Positions 46,215-60,100 of a stretch of DNA of 64,000 nucleotides are shown here, piece after piece. The number at the start of each line of letters is the position of its first letter. The first letter of the stretch is position 1. The position numbers and the translations under genes were made by a program. Under the pieces are notes generated by a model. The model did no database searches and was not told the DNA's origin. It saw nothing but the letters and a program-made list of their open reading frames with translations. The stretch comes from Turritopsis dohrnii (taxonomy: Eukaryota; Cnidaria; Hydrozoa; Anthoathecata; Oceaniidae), in assembly GCA_027922465.2 (NCBI GenBank), contig BQMF02000427.1, positions 186,001 to 250,000 of the forward strand, given 5' to 3'.

Positions 46215-46642
46215 GGACAGCTTTATACAGCCGCATAATCGCCGTGTCGAATTAAATTACTTTTATTCGGGTAAAATGCGACAAAAATGCGACAGTCACT
46301 TTATACAGGTTTTGTTCACGCATGTCAAATTCGATATGGCTTTAGACAGCCGCATAAATGTCGAATGAATTTATCATCGTGTGTTTCTTACACGCTGTCG
46401 CTACTTTCGTGCACCTTTTTAACGAAGTTCAATCAAGCTGTTATTAAATTCGACGATTATGCGGCCGAATAAAGTGATGCCGAATTTATGTCGAAGATTG
46501 CCGTTTTATTCGACAAACTCTGCTGAACTTAATTCATTATGTCGCACTTAACTAATTTTTCACTTTATACAGTCGAATTTTCGTCGCATTTAATAAAGAG
46601 TTTAATTCGACGCGGCGATTATGCGGCTGTATAAAGCTGTCC
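46215..46642. mobile_element. 428-bp MITE, PIF/Harbinger type
   Basis: Inverted ends of about 42 bp, near-perfect, begin GGACAGCTTTATACAGCCGC. A TTA stands on both sides (46212-46214 and 46643-46645), the TWA target of PIF/Harbinger elements. The interior repeats the terminal words several times in both orientations (GCCGCATAA, GATTATGCGGC, CGAATAAAGTG). It encodes nothing. Confidence 0.85.
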
Positions 46643-49600
46643 TTAGATTTAAAGTAGATCTTTTGTTTAAGGAAATTTTTACCTCGTGGTTTTTGTGAAG
46701 CAAATTTCTCAATTCTCATGGTTTCTCATTATCTGCCTCAAATTTAATCATTGACTCCTATAAATCCATAGTGTGGACCAAGCTTTAATAAACTTTCTTC
46801 TATTTGAAAGAACGACGCAAAAAATTGTCAACAAATTGTTCAAAGATATGTAGTTAGTTGAAGTGATTATAAAACTTTACTGAGAGTGTTGCTTACATTC
46901 AAACGTTCATTAAACTGTTGTATTACCTCGAGAGATTGAAGCATGTTCTCCACCTCGAGAGATTGAAGCATGTTCTAAAGAACCAACAACAAACGATCTC
47001 CATGTCGTCGTCAAGTTGTCAATTCCTAACCTAACTTTTTGTGAGGGTTAGGTTATCCTCTTATGTCTTATTAATAAACAAACTACATTTGCAATGGAAC
47101 CACAAAATATTTTTATGCTACTTATAAAAAGTTTGTGATGGATTATCGATAGCTATGACGTCATCCATCAATAATCAATCAAACAATTACGCTGATTGGA
47201 TAATCGGAAAAGCATTTGTATAATCGTAGCTTTTACAGATTCATGTTTTCATCTTTTTTTATCGTTTACAAAAAAAACAGAGAGGAAGTGTGGATTATCT
47301 TAAGTTAAATCAGCATTTTCTCGGCCTTTTTTTTCGGTTCTCCTTACATACGAAACGAGAGAACATATAAGTCCATTATCGATTGCTTAAGTTTGTTAAG
47401 ATTATGCATGCTATTGGAGTTACATTTCCATAAAATACAGATATGTCAGCTATCGAAAGAATTTTAATTCACATGATATCAATGTGTGTAAACATCGATT
47501 AATCCACGATTATAGCTTATATATTTTGTTTTTCGCCAACCAATTAAGATGCTGTTATGCTATACATCAAGCATTATAGATTTTCTGCGGTATAGCATGC
47601 AAGGATACATAAACGTTCAAGTGAGATTAAAACGATTTGATGCGAGAATGCTTAGAATTTCGAAAATATATTCTATCTTCCGAATTGCTTATTTCCTGTC
47701 TTCTGGACTGATTGTTCAGTAATCAAAATTATTTTTCGATATAAATTTAAAATAGATTATCGATAAAATAAATAATCTTGTTCAAAAGGAACCGTGTTAA
47801 TTCATTTGAGCAGCTTAGTGTAAGCCTTGTTTATTTGGGTTGGTGGTTCAGGTCATACCTCGTTTGTTCAGTCGGTTTTAAGAAGTTTTTTGTAGAAAAG
47901 TTTAGCTGGTTAAGAGTCGTTAGCTGCATACACTTTAAACAAAATAAGATATTTTAACAGAATATAAAACATTCAATTTTTATACTTATTATCAACAAGC
48001 CACATACGCAATCCTTATTACACAAATATTTAACGTTAATTACAGTTCCTGATCTTATCTGAAAGCTTATTTCATCTGGCACACAAACGAAATTTATTTT
48101 TTTCGTGTGGCCATAGATGCTTTCTTTTTTCTCGAATACAACACGTTTTTTGATAAAGCTCGAAATAAAACGAACCAAATATTTGAAGTTTAGGAGATAG
48201 AGGGCCGTTGATAGCTATTCAGTTTCTTCAGGCGAGGAGAAATAAACGAGTCAATTTCATCTGTTGATGTCAGCAAAAAATTTGATTTCAGAAGGTTTCA
48301 AGGTGTTGAACGTAATGTCGGAAAAATATGGGTTGAACATGGAGCGATGATTTAAAATAGCATTCTGTGTTTTTTCTTTCCATTCTTTCCCTAGTGAGAA
48401 ATTTAATAAAACAAAAAGTTTAAAAATAAAATAGTAAAAGAGGAACTGAACTATTTAACAGTCAGTCATTATCCGCTCCGCTGTCCTTTATAACAGGCGA
48501 GAAGGACATTTTTCATTCGACCTGGTGTGCGAGTTAATTAATTGTTTTGGTTCAATCTATAAAAAACAGTCAAGCTTTGTATGACATCCCATGATCCATT
48601 GTTTTACCCTTCCCATGAGTCATTTAAAAATGACATAATATGCACTGAAAGGGTATTATAATGCACTCACTGGCTAATTTTTCCCGCGTTGTTGAATGTA
48701 TTTGTTAAATAAACAGTTGGGCACCATATTACCTCCATATATGGATTGGATACGTGCCTTGTAATTCCGCATTTTCCAGCACTCTTTCTCATGGAAAAGT
48801 CAAGTCTGAAACCATTTTCACTATATTAATCACCAGGAAAAGTAACCGGCAACCGAGATGGTTTCCGTTCAGATCTTTCAATATGATGAAATTCTTGAGC
48901 ATGCTGTGGAACTATTGTTGGGTGCTCAGTTGACATTATATGTTTCCTTGATTACTTTATGAACGTGACACTGTATGCAGAGAATATATATACAACACGA
49001 AAAAATAATATCCAACGGTGGAAAACCAAAATAATAATAATATGTTTGAAGAAAATTTCTCCCTTGGGTATGATAATAGCATAAATTGAAAGAACGCTCG
49101 CATCATTTTACTGTTTCATTACAGAAGCAACTGCAACACCAAGTTATTGACTGCCAGTGGCATCTGAAGGTATGTAAAGCTATCTTGACTGATCGTTGAC
49201 ATTTAAAGACTTAAAGCTCATTTCTCAAACCATCCAAAATCTCTTTGTAAAATTTCTCTGGATGATCGAGTTTATGAGTTCATTCAAATATTTTTATCAA
49301 GTTTACACTGATCATTTACTTTTCTGAAACTGTTCGATAGATATAATCAGTAGGTCCTCGGCGGTTAATGAGTGACTGTCAAACTGATCTGATTGATCTA
49401 GATAATTAATAATAGGGGGTATTACAAAAGCATAACGGTAAACGCCCTCTGTGACATTCTATGTGCACCCACGACATCTTAGCCAGTTTCATATCAAAAA
49501 CAGATGCGCCTCATTATTCGCTAGATGCATTTGATTTTTCGCATCCCTTCGTGTTGGACACTTTCTTTTCTTACAGGTTTTGGTTGTAGAATAATGAAAC

Positions 49601-52600
49601 AACAAAACCTCTTCCACTACGGGCTTATTTCCGTTTTTAAAAAACTAAATAACTTGAAGAAAAACCGGAAACACTGTCAAAAGTAATAAAAACAATTTTG
49701 TCAAGTAAAAAAAATCTGTTCGGAGAAAAAAGGACTGGGAACAAGTTTAATAATAAATGAATGCTAAATAGCGGCTATGACGTCAGCGGATATCGAGTAT
49801 CAATTTAAATACTCATTCTTTGTGTTGTCTTTTTGTCAATCTTTGTTGCATACTTCCCAGGTATGAAATAAATAAATAAGTAAATCAGCTGAAAAGTAAA
49901 CAGATAAAAACAAGTCTCGCTCTTGGGGATAATATTATTTTACATTCAGCCTTCGTGTAATCTATCACATTCAATGCAAAGATATCATTTCTCCTCACGT
50001 CAAAAACCGGAGAGACATTGAAAATTCATGAAAAAAAAGAGGAAAGCCATGCTGTGTACGCTGATCGTCCATTAACAACCAATACTCCATCGTAGAGATT
50101 TTTGCAATTTCAAAAAACAAAATGTTTTTCAGAATGTGGTGTAAAGAAATACAAAAAAATATAATCTTAATGTTATTGAAATAGTCTGGTGTAGAGTCTA
50201 ATACATAACAATATTTAAAGTGAAAAAATAACATTTATTTATTTGTTTATTTAGTTATTTATAGTCTTTTCAGCACCTTAAATAAGCTCAAGAAAAAAAT
50301 CTAAGAATAAACAAGAGATTCATTAATATTAAAAACGAAAATGAGATGAGAAATATCCTCAAAGAAGAAGAGTCTACAAAACTATGCACGTTATTTCTTA
50401 AAAGAGTTTTTTTTAATACATCTCACTTGTGCTATTTCTCTTATTCGTGTGCAATTAATCAAGCTAAACTTATAACATTTGAAACAGCGAGCAACGGTAT
50501 TTTTTATATTTTCTGAACCAATCAGATTTTTTCAAACTGTTTGATTTTTTTCCGTTTATTGTCGTTTTCTTTGCTTGTGAGAGTTTTACCGATAATTATC
50601 AATTCCACGCCTTCCCTCATAAGATCATTAGTAGTTGTTATGGAAACAACATTATGGTTTCTTCGTTTTTGTTGTTGTGTGGGGTATTTTCGTTTCATTC
50701 CTTTTTTTGAAAATAAAAATTATCGAAGAAAACTTTTTTCTTAATTTATCGTTATCTGGATAAAGTAAGTAATGTTTTGTTAAATTGCTAACAGCTTTTT
50801 ATTTTAATATTTGATTTAAAAGGTTCAATTTGCACTCTTTCGATTCTTCTTCCTCTTTAGTTCTGCCAGATAATTGATTCTTTGAAACACATTGGAAGAA
50901 ACCAGAATATTTGTCATGGTGTGAAGTGGGACTTAAGTAATACAGCGATTATAACGGTGTGGTGTATCACGGATTGCCGCCTTAAAAGCAAAATTTTTTA
51001 TTTCCCTACCAAAACATCCTTTTTTCTCCTAGGATGGGAAGACACGTGCCTTAATGTGTAAAATAAACATGACCTCGATATCCCAGGCAAAACAATAACG
51101 TTTTCAAACACAAAAACATGGTTCATTAAAGTTTATAGAAACACAGACCAGAATTTTGTGACGATAGACTTAGTTTCGTATATAAGAGGTGGAGTTTTCC
51201 CGCCCATTTTTCATTCCATGTTTGTTGATATTAAATCCATTTCATTGTCATTCTTCTTTCTATATTTTGTTTACTTAAAGCAATCCCTCAATAATAATAA
51301 ATAATTAATAAACATAGACTTATAGATATTTTCTTAATGCGTCTCTTAAACCTGACTAGTTTTGTTTTCTTTGTCAACAGTTGTTTGTTCCTCACACAAT
51401 CTACCTACTGATGATCTTCCAACCAACTTAACAACTCTCACAAAAACAACAACAACAACAAACCGATCACCACCAATCAGAATTCATATGTGTTAAACGA
51501 AGAAAGAAGTAAATAATTGTTTTCCAGTTTATTTGCTATTTGGTACCACTCTTTTCAATATTTTGCTTCCCAAGTGGTATACCTGAAACATAAAAATTAC
51601 ATCGAGTAAACCGTCTAGATAAATATAAGGCAAATATTAAAAGTAAGTGATAAAAACTCAAACACTATTTTTTTTTGTGAGTTCATGTAGCAATATATCG
51701 TGCTCTGCAAAAGAAGTATGGCGAGAGTGTGCTCAACGAAATTTATCACTTGAATAGATTTAATTGTGTCATCATGGTGCTTGAAATATCTGTTATTCTA
51801 GCAACTAAAACATTACGTAAAAAATGAAAAGCACATTATGGTATCTAATTCATGTTTAAAATAGTCGTGCATAAACAATTCTGACCCCATCACTGATTTT
51901 TCTACGCATATGTACTCAATAAATCCAATCTTTGAAATCGGATTAATGATTATGAAGGATAATTGGGAAAACGTTTAGAACGTTAAGAAAAAGACCGATG
52001 TCAATTTCACTAGGGGGTTATAGAAACCGTGAGCTTCGAAATAAACTGTTCAACTCAGTAAAGAATTGGCTTCTTTTGTGATTACAAAAAAACTTGCAAA
52101 ATAATATATGTATATGTATTGGAATAAAAAATATATATTCAAGACACTTTTTTGTGGAAGATACTTAAGTTTGTGGCTGAACATTATAAACGGAGAGTTT
52201 TCAATCACCCCGTTTTTACTTTCTTGGTAGATATTTTTTACACTTTTATGTTTACTTACTTCTTTTTAAACTATACAAATATATATAAATTCAGATTGAG
52301 TTGTGTGGATGTTGTTGATTTTTTTGCTGAATGCACAGAGAAAATTGAAAGTTATTCTAGTTTTAATATTTTTTTTCTCGAAAGACTTGAAAAATTATTT
52401 TTAATTCCGTGCACAGAATGAAAAATTCGAAACGGATTCGATTATCAGTATGTGCTGATCATTATCATGTGTGAAAGAATAAAAAACGTTTAGCAATTGA
52501 AATCGAGACGGCAGCGAGGGGATTTAAATTCTCTTTTTGGAAGTGGGTGTGAGACAGTAAATCCTCTAACGTTTTTACAGATTTATGTTTTATTAATTTG

Positions 52601-54332
52601 CTATTTTTAACTAGTAATAAAAAGCAAATACTTCATTTGTGGATAAAATTTTAATTCTTTCGTCAATATTGTCATTTCCTGATATCAACAGTTACGCTTT
52701 GAAAGTGTTTGCATATCATTTATGCTTTACCTGGAACTTCGTTGCAAGTCAGTAAATACTTTTTCCAGCTGCTTTATTAAGTTTATTTTTGGAAACTCTA
52801 GTTGATGATAATGTTTTCTCGATTTCTTCTTCTATGTTTACAGTTTAAAGGCCTAGGAAATTTTTCTTGACATGCTAAGTTATTCTTTCTTCTTTTTGAC
52901 AGTTTTAATTAAAAGCAAGTAAACGGTCCACAGTCAAAAAAATACACTTTTTGCTGAGTAAAATGTGTCATTGTGGATGAATATTTTTACAAAAATAAAC
53001 GATAGTTTTTGAAAATATTTTCTTTTTAAAAGGTCTGAACTTTTTTACAATTTCGCGTGGTTAAAATAAACGTTCCCTAACATTTCAAGCGACGTTTCCC
53101 AGCATGCACAGTGAATGAAAAACATTTTCGATGTGTATTCATCGAACAGAATATGGAAGAACTACCGGTTTTTTGAAGTCAATGGGCTTTGATTTGATAT
53201 TAAAGTGGTTTTCTATCAGAATGAATTTAAAATATTTAACACGATCCTTTTTTAAAATTGAAATCATCGAATATTTGTTTTATTTATGACTATTATATAT
53301 ATTCTACGTGTACATATACAACATTCTAGGGAATATCTTAAAAACATTGAAAATATCGTTTGTTTGAACGCGATTGAAACACAAACTTGTTACACAATTT
53401 GTTGGTATTGTTTGTTGAGAAGTTTGATTAGAAATAACAAAGCATGTTATTGAGAAAGCTTGCAGTTAAACTATTGTGCCACTCGCATTTGAAATCTCTC
53501 TTGTATAAATTATCAGTAAAGATATTGATATTAATGGTTTTTAGTTAACAGCCAGATGTATTTAACAAGTCTTATTCTCTGAGTTGTATGTTGTATCTAT
53601 GGCGTATTTGTGAAGACAGCTCTTTCTGGGAAATGCTGCTCACATTGTTAATACGTAGATATATTGTATAAACATTTTTTGGCAAGATTGGGAGAAATAT
53701 TCAGCCGGTTTTTGGTCACTACTATAAGAACAATCAAATAAAATGGATGTCATGGTGAATTTAGCAGCTGTTTAATAGTGCTTCTTTGTCGTTCTTTCTC
53801 ATTTTAAACACAATCGTTTGAAGGGCCAGTGCTAAATGTTTCTTAAAGATTTTTATCTGCCGTCTACATGATAAAATGGTTGATCAAGTAAATGTATGCT
53901 GAAAAGTTAACTTAACACCTTCATTTCAGAGTTTCATAGAAAAATTGTGATAAAAAATGAAATGAAAAGAAAAAAAGGAAAATATAATTGTACCGTTTTT
54001 TCTGTGAATATTCCGCACTGTTTTATAAAAGAAATTTTGTGAAATGGAAGGGATAAAAGAATGAAGCCATAGATTTATAGAAAAAGCTTATGACAGCTGA
54101 TCATATCATGTTCTTTATAAGAAAAAATTATATAAATATATACATACATATAATGTGGAACAAAAGAATGGTCTTTCCTTTTCATTCACTCTCTGGACTC
54201 TAGCTCCAAATCAAATGAAATTTAACTGAAAACGAAAACCGTTTTTACCCATTTTTTTTTAATTTCGATTCTTTATAACGAAACCCTACCATGCCAGATG
54301 AAATAATGTTATGGTTTTCTTTCTATTTTTAG
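46643..54332. other. 7.7-kb gene-free region upstream of RGM
   Basis: No exon with codon-like composition or recognisable protein was found on either strand. Seen: a 27-bp tandem duplication (46925-46976), scattered AT-rich microsatellites and TGACGTCA-like words (for example near 47156 and 49783). It probably contains the RGM promoter and 5' UTR exon(s). An acceptor just before 54333 (TTTTTAG) suggests an untranslated exon is spliced to the coding exon. Confidence 0.45.
46925..46976. repeat. 27-bp tandem duplication
   Basis: ACCTCGAGAGATTGAAGC to GTTCT occurs twice head to tail. Confidence 0.9.
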
Positions 54333-54425
54333 GTAAAAAACTATTCTAAGGATCACGAAAAAAGTACAAAGCTTTTTAGAGAAGAAATTCATCTACGAAA
54401 ATGGAAGATTTGTCATTATAAAGCA

Positions 54426-57122
54426 ATGATGATGATTTGGAGCTGGTCACTGTACTATGTTTTTATTTGTTTTTTATTCCTCTTAAAAGTTGTTTATTTA
54501 CAACGTGGACAACGGGACTTTCCTATTCATGATCAGAAACCACTTAACGGGCGGTCAAGTACGCCCACTACAAATCCAAAGGATGTCTCTATGTGTTCAA
54601 GATGTCATGATATGTTCACATTGTCGGAGAAAGAATTTAAAACTTCTAAAAACAAAGAATTGTTCTGTATTCGTCTACTACAAGTGAAGCGTTGCATCAA
54701 GAAAATTCGAGAATATAACCATTGCACTGGTATCGCGCTATTCGCGTTAGATACAGGTGTGTTTGTAAAAATGCGCCTTCATAGTTGTGCTCAGAGGAAA
54801 GTGAATGCCAACAGCATAGTAAATATATTTAAAGAACTAAAAAAGAAGAAAGTAGCAGAAAGTAATAAAGAGAATGCTAAATGTAGTTACATTGGTGTAA
54901 ACAGGACCTTAGATGAACAAAGACACTGTGGCATGTTTGGTGATCCACATATAAAAACGTTTTATGACGTACGGCAGACGTGCGTCGTTGCTGGAGCATG
55001 GACGTTGTTAGATAATGATTATATGACTGTTCAAGTGACGAACCAAATTGTGCAAACAGCTGAAGTGACAAGCGTTACAGCAACCAGTAAGGTACGATAC
55101 ACACCACTATGTTTGTGTTGTATATGTTTTATCATTGACTAACAGTTTAATACGTTCAATACGTTTCGACGCTATTTCCTTTTCGCACCCCCACTCTCCC
55201 GTCCAGGATGTTTTAGGGTCAGGGTTAAGGTTAGGGCTAGGATCATATACATTTAGGGGGGTGCGAAAAGGAAATAGCGCCTACGTTTCTTCAGGAATAA
55301 CCACTTAGTAAGATTCTCCTAGTTTTAAAAAGCTTATGTTTTTAGCTTAAAAAGTTTTTTATCTGATTTTCTTTTTTTGTTGTTCAATCCTTTAGTCATA
55401 TATTAGAAGTTCTCTAGTATAAATCAATCAAAACAAATTAGTGTTGAGTATTTCTTTGATCTTTTCAAATACGTTTATTTTTAACCAGTATTTACTTTTT
55501 ACATGACAAATTCTAACCAATGGTGTTTAATAATCATGTAATGAAAAGCATACTACAACGTGTTGTACTTGAGCCAGCTGAAGTTTGAAAATAAGCGCAA
55601 CTTGAGGCTTGTAATGACTTCATTAAGGAAAGGGATGATTCCAGGAAAATAAATCCTCTGTAAAACAAACATAAAAATAAGCCACCACACCCTTTTTCTT
55701 GGAGAATCTAATAACGGTAATTTTGATGAATTTTGATGAAATGGTAAGATATATTCGCCAAAAATAAATCCTTTAGAAAAATCATTTATTATCAAATAAG
55801 AATTACACTCATAAAGTTATAAGAACAACTACTGCAGATTTCAATACGAAATTGCCATAGTAACCAGCAAATAGGGTTAGAAATTTTACGATCACTTGCC
55901 ATCTATAAATTAGTTTCGGAATAAGTGTCCGTTTTCACATCTGGTAAATAAGTTATCGGTGTTAAGAATACAAGTTAAGAATTATGTTGTTTCGTTTTTT
56001 ATGTAAGCGAGTAATACTTTTTTATTTATCAAAAGGCCATCAATAAACTAAAATAGAGGTCGTTTGTTGCTTTTGTATACTCTGTTCTACAGACACTGGA
56101 AACTAAGTTGCTCTTTTATATTTCGTTGACGTCATTACTATAACAATGTCGCTGTCATTTATAATATTTTGATAATAAATACAATTTGAATACACTTCGA
56201 AGTTTCTTCACATCACGGTGGAAACGCTACTGTTAATTTTCATCAGTTCATGATGGTATATTGAAAAAGAAAAAACAAAGCTGTTGGGAGGTTCTTTTTT
56301 GAAAGTAAAATCTCAACACAAGAAGCCTTGAGAGGTTCATTGTACTGTATGAAAACAAAGTTGTATATACGTCTTAAATAGTTCGGCCTATTATCTCTTG
56401 TAAACTGTTTCTCTCTATCAAAAAGAGACTGTAAAATCGACATTTTTTCTTCTTCTTTATAGATTGTCGTGTTATACAAGGAAACTGGTTCCAGTTGTAT
56501 GAAACAGAAAATATATGAAGCAACATCTAATCATTTGTCTCCAGTGTTTAAAGACAGTACAACATTTTCAGGACCAAGTAATTGTAGAACAGTTATAAAA
56601 AAGCAAAATGAAGACCAGATATCTATTGAAAGCTGTCATATCAACACGACAGTGATTATAAGAAAAGTTGGAAATTATTTAACATTCAACATAAGGACAC
56701 CATACTATATCGTGAATCAAACAAAAGGTCTGTGTTATGCAGGATGTCCTGCAAATGAACTAGTCGATTCCATATCGTATTTTGAAAACAAATTAAATGA
56801 AGTCTCAAAGTCGGATATATTTCCTTCCACAGAAGAGGCTATGAAAATTTGTACAGAAGCCAAATTGACAGACTTCTACTACGATTCGTGTGTATTTGAC
56901 CTGCTGACGACGGGAGACAAGTTATTCTCAAACGCAGCAAACAACGCCATGTTGGATGCTATCAGTTTAGATCCAAAGTTACGGCTACGAAGAGACAACA
57001 GTGTAGTACTAAAAACACAATCTAAATATTCTGTGAAATCGCACAGCACTTCTTTATACCACAAACGATCTATTTTAATATCTTCTTTGCTATTCACGTC
57101 TAGTTTAGTATGGTACAGGTGA
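54426..57122 (+). CDS. RGM: Repulsive guidance molecule (RGM) family GPI-anchored protein
   Basis: Two exons, 54426-55091 and 56463-57122, phase 0, 441 residues. Residues 1-27 are a hydrophobic signal peptide ([17 protein letters not shown]). The N-terminal RGM domain has paired Cys ([28 protein letters not shown]). G172-D-P-H175 ([12 protein letters not shown]) is the family's autocleavage site, between Asp and Pro. The partial vWF type D domain follows ([20 protein letters not shown]) and runs into exon 2. The C-terminus is a hydrophobic run after KRS ([14 protein letters not shown]), a GPI-attachment signal. RGMs are BMP co-receptors and neogenin ligands at the cell surface. I see no RGD. 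The start is the first of three consecutive Met codons. The intron position matches the one after the TATNK-type motif in vertebrate genes. Confidence 0.93.
55168..55281. mobile_element. 114-bp MITE with telomere-like core and 8-bp target duplication
   Basis: Inverted ends (GCTATTTCCTTTTCGCACCC and its complement) are flanked by the direct repeat TACGTTTC at 55160-55167 and 55282-55289. The centre contains TTAGGGTCAGGGTTAAGG and similar telomere-like words. An 8-bp duplication is typical of hAT-type elements. It lies in the RGM intron. Confidence 0.82.
55290..56462. other. Remainder of the RGM intron, no gene seen
   Basis: AT-rich intron sequence ending in TTCTTCTTTATAG. No second exon or recognisable repeat. 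Confidence 0.5.
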
Positions 57123-60100
57123 TAATTGCTTATATATTTTACTGGTCTGTTTTAAAACTGTGTGTTATATATTGGAGGGAACCTACAACATTCAAAAATC
57201 GTCTCAATCAATCAATCTTTTACGTCAGAGTATATATTTTTGAGAAGTCAGCAATTCAGGGATTGTTTTTGATTAAGCAGACACTTTATAGTGACTATTT
57301 CCTTACGGTTTTTGCCCCGCTAATGAGTCAAATTATATCGTATATAGCAAGTTGAAAAACCAAACTATTTTCAGTAAAGCGTCATACATTCTGCTTCTCT
57401 ACTATTGAGTATTTAGCGGGAGAAGAACTGCTTGTACATATCATGTATCATACAATGTTGTACAACTAAAACCTAATTTATTTTGGAGTATATTTTAATA
57501 GATGAATAAATGTGATCAGTGGAGATTTGAATATCCCAATTTTTTTCGCATTTTTCAATTTGTGACATTCAGCTAAAGAAATAATAAAAGAGATTTTTCT
57601 GTAGTGTAATTCAGGCCTAATAAATATTACTTAGGCATGGTATATATTTTATATGCTGGTCATCAAATTTTTTCATGTTTGCACCAATAAATGAAAATCA
57701 TAGACTGGTCCAGAATTATTCCATTTTTCCGAGAAGCAAACCCTGAAGATCGGAATTGGGAAAATACTGTATCAACTTCTGTGAAAAGTTGTGTATATAT
57801 ACCGATTTTTTTCTTTGATATTCACACCAGTGCAATGTTAGCTTGGAAAACAATTAGGAAAGAAAGTAATAAAAAAATTAAAAATAAAAAATATTAAAAT
57901 ATCTTTCCATTTTTTTTATTTCCCTTCAGCCCTTTATTGCACGTTATCGGAGATTAAAAAAAGTAGGGTCTAAAATCCTGCACTAAAATATTGTATATTT
58001 AATCAAATTAGTTAATTTACCCCAATAAGATTGGCATTTTAGCTAATTTTCTATTAACTACGTCACAAGACTCTCGTGCAGTGTTTGATGGACTGAAAGC
58101 AAATCTTAAAACTACTGTGCAAATAGTATCAGGAAAAGTAAACCACTTCAACCATGAGGGGACATAAGCAAATCACATGGTAGCACAATTCATCCCAGTG
58201 GGAAAAAATGGCCGAAAAGTCACTGCGACGAAGAGCATTTTTATTGAAATTTGTGTGTATATTTCTATAGAAGTACACTCCTTCGTAGAGGTTTTTTAAA
58301 AAATGTGCCGGCTGGGATAATACTTCGCCGATGGAAGTGTTCTTTCTAGCGCGTGAATTATTGACTCTTATTGTTTCTAGAAGATAAACTGTTCTCCAAT
58401 ACCTCATAATTGGATTGAAATTAATGAGGATTATTGGTCACGCAAGCAGTCACCAAGTCATGTATGTAGCGTAATAATTCCAAAGGCGTTCTCTAACCAA
58501 TGGAATATATTCATGGGTACTACTACCTCAATAAGACAATAAAATTGTTGGGAAAATATGAAAACGTAATTAACTAGCGGATATGAAAGTCCAGCAAAAC
58601 ATGTCAATTCATATCCATTTAAGTTAAGCGTTTCAAAAGAAGATTTCGTCACAGGCTAGATTTGTTTGAACTGAAATTGAGAAAGTTCCTTACACGCCCT
58701 ACCATACAATTTGAAATGTCTACAGTTTTAACCTAACACTAACTAAGATTGACGTGACAATCCTGTTAATCATCAACCATATATACTCTGTAAATCTCAT
58801 ATTTTGTAGAATTTGATTTTTGCATGACTTTGGAAGTCGTTTATCTATGAACTCTTGCAGCTCAATATATCCTGGGACCTAGTTTTCGTTTCCAAGCAAC
58901 CATCATGTCCTAAGCATTCAAGCAATACTTCATATCGTGACAGTTCATTTAGTGAATAAAAAATGGAACAGTTTGTAACATATCAGATATAATTAGATCA
59001 AACAACAAATGACAAATATTATTACTAACTACTGACTTGTTTTGATGTATATATTCTAACTAACTGATGAAAGGACAAGCCATCTTCCAGATGGCGCCCT
59101 TCTAATAAAATCCTTTAAAATCAAAAAGTACTGTGACAGAGTTAGACATCTTGCATCTATTATGATACTGACGCTAGGTCTTTTAACGAAACACTCGGCC
59201 CAGCTTTAAACTTTCATTGTGTTCTAGTCTGTAATTTATTTAAAGGCAGTCTGCTGAGGCTTCTGTATAGTCCGCGTTTTATTATGATTAATCAAAAGAT
59301 CCTGCAACCGAGATTACGTAAAATCGGAAATAAATGTCTTTGAATATTAATCAGAAAAATTTACTGAACCTCTTGATACTTTTGATCACTGAATTGCGGT
59401 GCCCATCATACAAGAGAAAGAATGGGAAATGGTCCACTGTATGAGAGGGAAAGATGACCTTCATGTTGAAAGATTGTCCATGATGTTGAACTTGAATGTG
59501 GATCGTTACGAACAACTAATCCTAAATGTGCAGTAAATGACAAGCCTGTAACCTTAAATAGTCTTGAAAATTTTAATCGAACTAGTTGCCAAGGTGATGT
59601 CGCTTGCGAAGTCTTGCGGTCACTCCCACACAAATCGTCAGCCATTAATTATCAGATCAGTAAAATTTCGTTTCCCTTCTCTTCCTGTGTTTCAAAGAAT
59701 TGCCGAGAATTTGGAGGTGTATTTCCCAAAATGGGGATCTACCCCTTGAGCATGGAGCGACTGATTACTGAATAAAAACTTCCATTTTGCGATAAAAATA
59801 TTTGACGTCAGATATCCTTTTCAGACAAGCTCAACAATCCATTGAACAAAGATGAAAACAAAAGGTATGTGATTCTTTACCAGCTTTAATTTAAAGTTCA
59901 GATGAAAATACTTGCAATCAACGTACCCTACCCTTATCAAACCTAATAAACCTTGTCAGAATATGAAAACAAGAATGAATTCACATAGCTTGATAGGAGG
60001 ATAGTCACAACGACGTCTATTTGTGCATAAAATCACTAGTTACTGAAAAAAGATATACTTAGCGTAACAAAAGAAAAAATTTTAAACTTTAATTATTTAT

